Source: Rubrivivax gelatinosus (lineage in GTDB: Bacteria; Pseudomonadota; Gammaproteobacteria; Burkholderiales; Burkholderiaceae_C). From it: 64,000 bases of DNA. The notes below the pieces were generated by a model. The model worked only from the letters and a program-made list of their open reading frames with translations, did not search any database and was not told the DNA's origin. Position 1 is the stretch's first letter. Every line of letters starts with the position of its first letter. Both the position numbers and the translations under genes were made by a program. Location: positions 203,600 through 267,599 of the forward strand of contig NZ_SLXD01000008.1 in assembly GCF_004340905.1 (NCBI RefSeq), written 5' to 3'. Below, piece after piece: positions 61,920-64,000 of the stretch.

Positions 61920-61960
61920 AACGGGTTAGTTCTTTCGGGAACTAACCCGTTTGCCTTTTC
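61920..61960 (+). terminator. intrinsic terminator of tRNA-Arg
   Basis: A perfect 13-base stem (61920-61932 with 61939-61951) around the loop TTTCGG is followed by TGCCTTTTC. It starts nine bases after the tRNA CCA end and is the strongest terminator in the window. Confidence 0.9.
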
Positions 61961-63780
61961 TGCGTCCCGTTCTTCAGTCGTCGGCTTGCGCGGCGTCGAG
62001 GCTCTCCGTCTGCGCGCCAGCGCTCTTGCTGGCTGGTCGCGGTTGGCGTTCGTGCGGGCGGTTGAACTCTCGAGGTCCCGTTCCCTCGCCAGCGTGCTGG
62101 AGCGCCAATGTGGTGCAACGCGCTGTTGATCGCGCGGTGAGTCGCGATACAAGGCAGGCAGTGCGCCGCGTCGAGGGGTGGCCTGGACCGGTTGCCGGGC
62201 GTAGGATTCGTGGCTCCGGCCAATGGTCGTGAGCTAGCGGGAGCCTGAGTGGTCCCGCCGGGTCCGGTGTCCCGAAGTGGCGGGGCCGGGCGGCTTGCCG
62301 CGATATGGGCTGGCCATCAACGGTCGGCGCTGAGCACGATCTCACCGACTTCTGTTCGAAGGTTGCCGTGCTGGCGCGCGGGGTGCGGAGTGTTCGAACT
62401 TCTGGGGCTGCATTCGAAGCCGTCGCGGCGGCCATTCGAATGCCCGAGGTGCGCGGCTCGCTGTGTCCTTGGTGTTCGTGAGGCGGAGCGCCGGCTGTTT
62501 CACTCTTTGACAGCGGTGTCGATGCGTGCAGGCGAGTTTTCCGTCCGGAATGGCGTGAGATTCTGTTGTCTGCCTTCGCGACGGCGTCCGGTCTTCCGCG
62601 GTCGAAGTGTTGCTCGAAGCGCCCGCGCCGCTGCAGGCTGACGGCATGCAGCCGTGCCGTGTGGCCCGACCGCCGATGGCGTTGCTGTCGCGGTATTGCG
62701 CGACGTCCGGGGTGGGCTCCTCATCGCGCACGCCTGCACGAGGCTGCGCGTGTCGTGGGTCTGGCGGCGCCCCTGGTGATGCGCCGGTGCGTGGCGCCTG
62801 CGGCATCGCTCACCGTCTGTGCGGCGGCCTTTCGCTCGGTTCGGTCGTCAACACGTTTGGTTTGCGCCTCGAGGATCAAGCTGCGCAATGCTCCGGCATC
62901 GCTTCCCTCAACCGGCTCGGCGGCGCCGGCGCCGAGTCACTCGTGCGCTGCGACCTGGGCTTGGTGTCGCTCATGGGTTCGTGCATGTCGTTGCTTCGTA
63001 GCTGGCGGCGTCAGTCCTTGGGTGGCCGATCCCCGTGCAGCCTTGCGCATCCTCTTGTTGTCCATCCGCTGGGTCAGGGTGCTGTCGACGCCGCAACGCC
63101 TGCCTGAGATCGGCCTGGCTCGCACGTGCCTTCTCTGCTGTCGCGTTGATCGGGTGCTTCGATGGTGGTGCCTGATGAGGTGTCCGTCCTGTCTGCGGAG
63201 GCGGGGTGGATTCACCTGGAGTCTTCGATAGCCGCACTAGACAGAGAGGAGGGCGTGCGACGTGGGGGGCAGGATGCTGGTGCGACCTGAGCTGCTGGCT
63301 GCGCAAGCTGGGGAGGGTCTGCGGCGGCATCGCGTGCATCGGCGCCTCCGACGCGATGCTCGGGTGCTCCCGCTGTTGTCGGCCTAGTGATTCACGCAGA
63401 CCTTGCCGTCGAGCCGTGGCAGCGTCCATTGATCTGCCGGGGGACGGCCGCAGCGGACGGCCCGTCGGGGCATTGCCAGGCCTCGCCTTGCTGAACAGCG
63501 GCAGGCATCGGCTGTCGGCGCCTCTCGTCGCCGGGTCCGCCGGCCTCGACGTCTGGATGGTCTCCGCTGCGTGGCGCGGGGTGTCCCGGGACTCTTCAGG
63601 GGGTGCCAACCAGCGGGAGCAGGATGGGCTCCTGGCCTCGGTCCATGCACGCCGCATTGCTGGCCTTGTGAGGCAGGGGCGATTGAGTGCGGCACGGATG
63701 TGGAGGTTCCGTGATGGGCGGGTCGCTCCGGGCCGTCGTGCGACCTCTCGTTGACGATCCGGGGCGCAACGTGCGCAGGG
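61961..63780. other. 1.8 kb region with no convincing gene
   Basis: Open frames occur on both strands but none has a recognisable domain, a good start region or the strong third-position GC of the neighbouring genes. The base composition is visibly less GC-rich than in the rest of the window. No transposase, integrase or clear direct repeat was seen. The one clear feature is the cluster of TTCGAA sites at 62355-62440. Confidence 0.6.
62355..62440. promoter_or_regulatory. cluster of four TTCGAA palindromes
   Basis: TTCGAA occurs at 62355, 62393, 62413 and 62435 (start positions), two of them as the larger palindromes GTTCGAAC and ATTCGAAT. Spacings are 38, 20 and 22 bases, near whole helical turns for the last two. 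This hexamer should be rare in such GC-rich DNA. It may be a protein-binding array. Confidence 0.4.
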
Positions 63781-63832
63781 AGTCTGCTCGCGAACGCGCG
63801 GTGTGCCCGCAGAACTTTTTTCGCCGAACTGC

Positions 63833-63862
63833 TTGCAAACCGTTTGAGACCCGTGCTACAGT
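63833..63862 (+). promoter_or_regulatory. promoter-like unit P1 of a probable stable-RNA operon
   Basis: TTGCAA (63833-63838), 18 bases, TACAGT (63857-63862). CGCTGAT begins nine bases after the -10, exactly as at the second unit downstream. Confidence 0.55.
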
Positions 63863-63955
63863 CACAGGCTCCGCTGATCGACGGTGGTGCTTCGAAAGAA
63901 GCGGCGCCGAGAAACTCTGAAAAGGGTTTCAGCGAAAAGCAGAAAAGCCGAGTGC

Positions 63956-63984
63956 TTGACAGGGTTTAAAAAGAATGTCAGAAT
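63956..63984 (+). promoter_or_regulatory. promoter-like unit P2 of a probable stable-RNA operon
   Basis: A perfect -35 TTGACA (63956-63961), 17 bases, CAGAAT (63979-63984), followed after nine bases by CGCTGAT at the very end of the window. Such tandem strong promoters usually precede rRNA or tRNA-tuf operons in Burkholderiales. The gene itself lies beyond the window. Confidence 0.65.
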
Positions 63985-64000
63985 CTCGGTCTTCGCTGAT

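Noticed and set aside
62566..63231. 221-codon plus-strand frame in the gene-free region
   Set aside because: Rich in Cys, Arg and Trp, no domain, no clear ribosome site and no third-position GC bias; judged not to be a gene.
61895..63236. tRNA-Arg 3' end as an integration site, with a partial match AGCCGCAC at 63227-63234
   Set aside because: Only eight bases match, no integrase gene is present, and the surrounding bases differ, so this is not a credible attachment-site pair.
62971..63657. 228-codon minus-strand frame in the gene-free region
   Set aside because: Low-complexity Arg/Pro/His content and no recognisable fold.

Overview
The window is GC-rich chromosomal DNA from a betaproteobacterium of the order Burkholderiales. 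The evidence is gene content and order: an argH/algZ/algR plus hemC-hemD-hemX-hemY neighbourhood, a DUF3460-scpA pair, DUF1841, a Mpo1-like protein and an fds-type NAD-linked formate dehydrogenase. A Rubrivivax/Leptothrix-like lineage is my inference and could not be tested. I see no phage, plasmid, insertion-sequence or CRISPR genes. Fifty-five protein genes and one tRNA are supported, packed tightly and often with 1- or 4-base stop/start overlaps.

Region 1 (1-16233). A minus-strand run moxR ATPase - GNAT acetyltransferase - S9 peptidase - VWA protein (cut by the window edge) is divergent from a dihaem cytochrome c. Then come an HD-GYP protein, a small copper-chaperone-like protein, a peptide/oligopeptide-type solute-binding protein, a DUF1841 protein, a RutE-like nitroreductase with a TauE permease, a ParA-like ATPase, a LuxR-type response regulator with its histidine kinase, DUF3460-scpA, and a CYTH-CHAD protein with an orphan DUF4212 small subunit. 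Region 2 (16234-33016). A SulP transporter, a three-gene signalling set (receiver - solute-binding protein - MASE1 kinase), metG, apbC, and a formate module: OFA-type antiporter, LysR regulator and fdsGBAD.

Region 3 (32369-46263). An unknown membrane protein, two tandem chemoreceptors that look like a recent duplication, a nitroreductase plus threonine aldolase pair, a secreted subtilase, Mpo1-like protein, dcd, an FMN-dependent alpha-hydroxyacid dehydrogenase, bacteriohemerythrin, dinB and argH.

Region 4 (46319-61911). AlgZ/AlgR-type genes, then a block interpreted as D-amino-acid metabolism (LysR, dsdA, Bug-type binding protein, DSD1-type aldolase/dehydratase, amidase) sitting between algR and ppc/hemC, then hemC-D-X-Y and tRNA-Arg(ACG) with a strong intrinsic terminator.

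Region 5 (61961-64000). About 1.8 kb without a convincing gene, containing a cluster of four TTCGAA palindromes, followed by two tandem promoter-like units that point off the end of the window, probably to a stable-RNA operon.

No plainly new system stands out. The items most worth checking are the moxR-GNAT-S9-VWA operon, the receiver/binding-protein/MASE1-kinase set, the D-amino-acid block, the gene-free region with its TTCGAA cluster, and convergent gene pairs whose stop codons share one palindrome.
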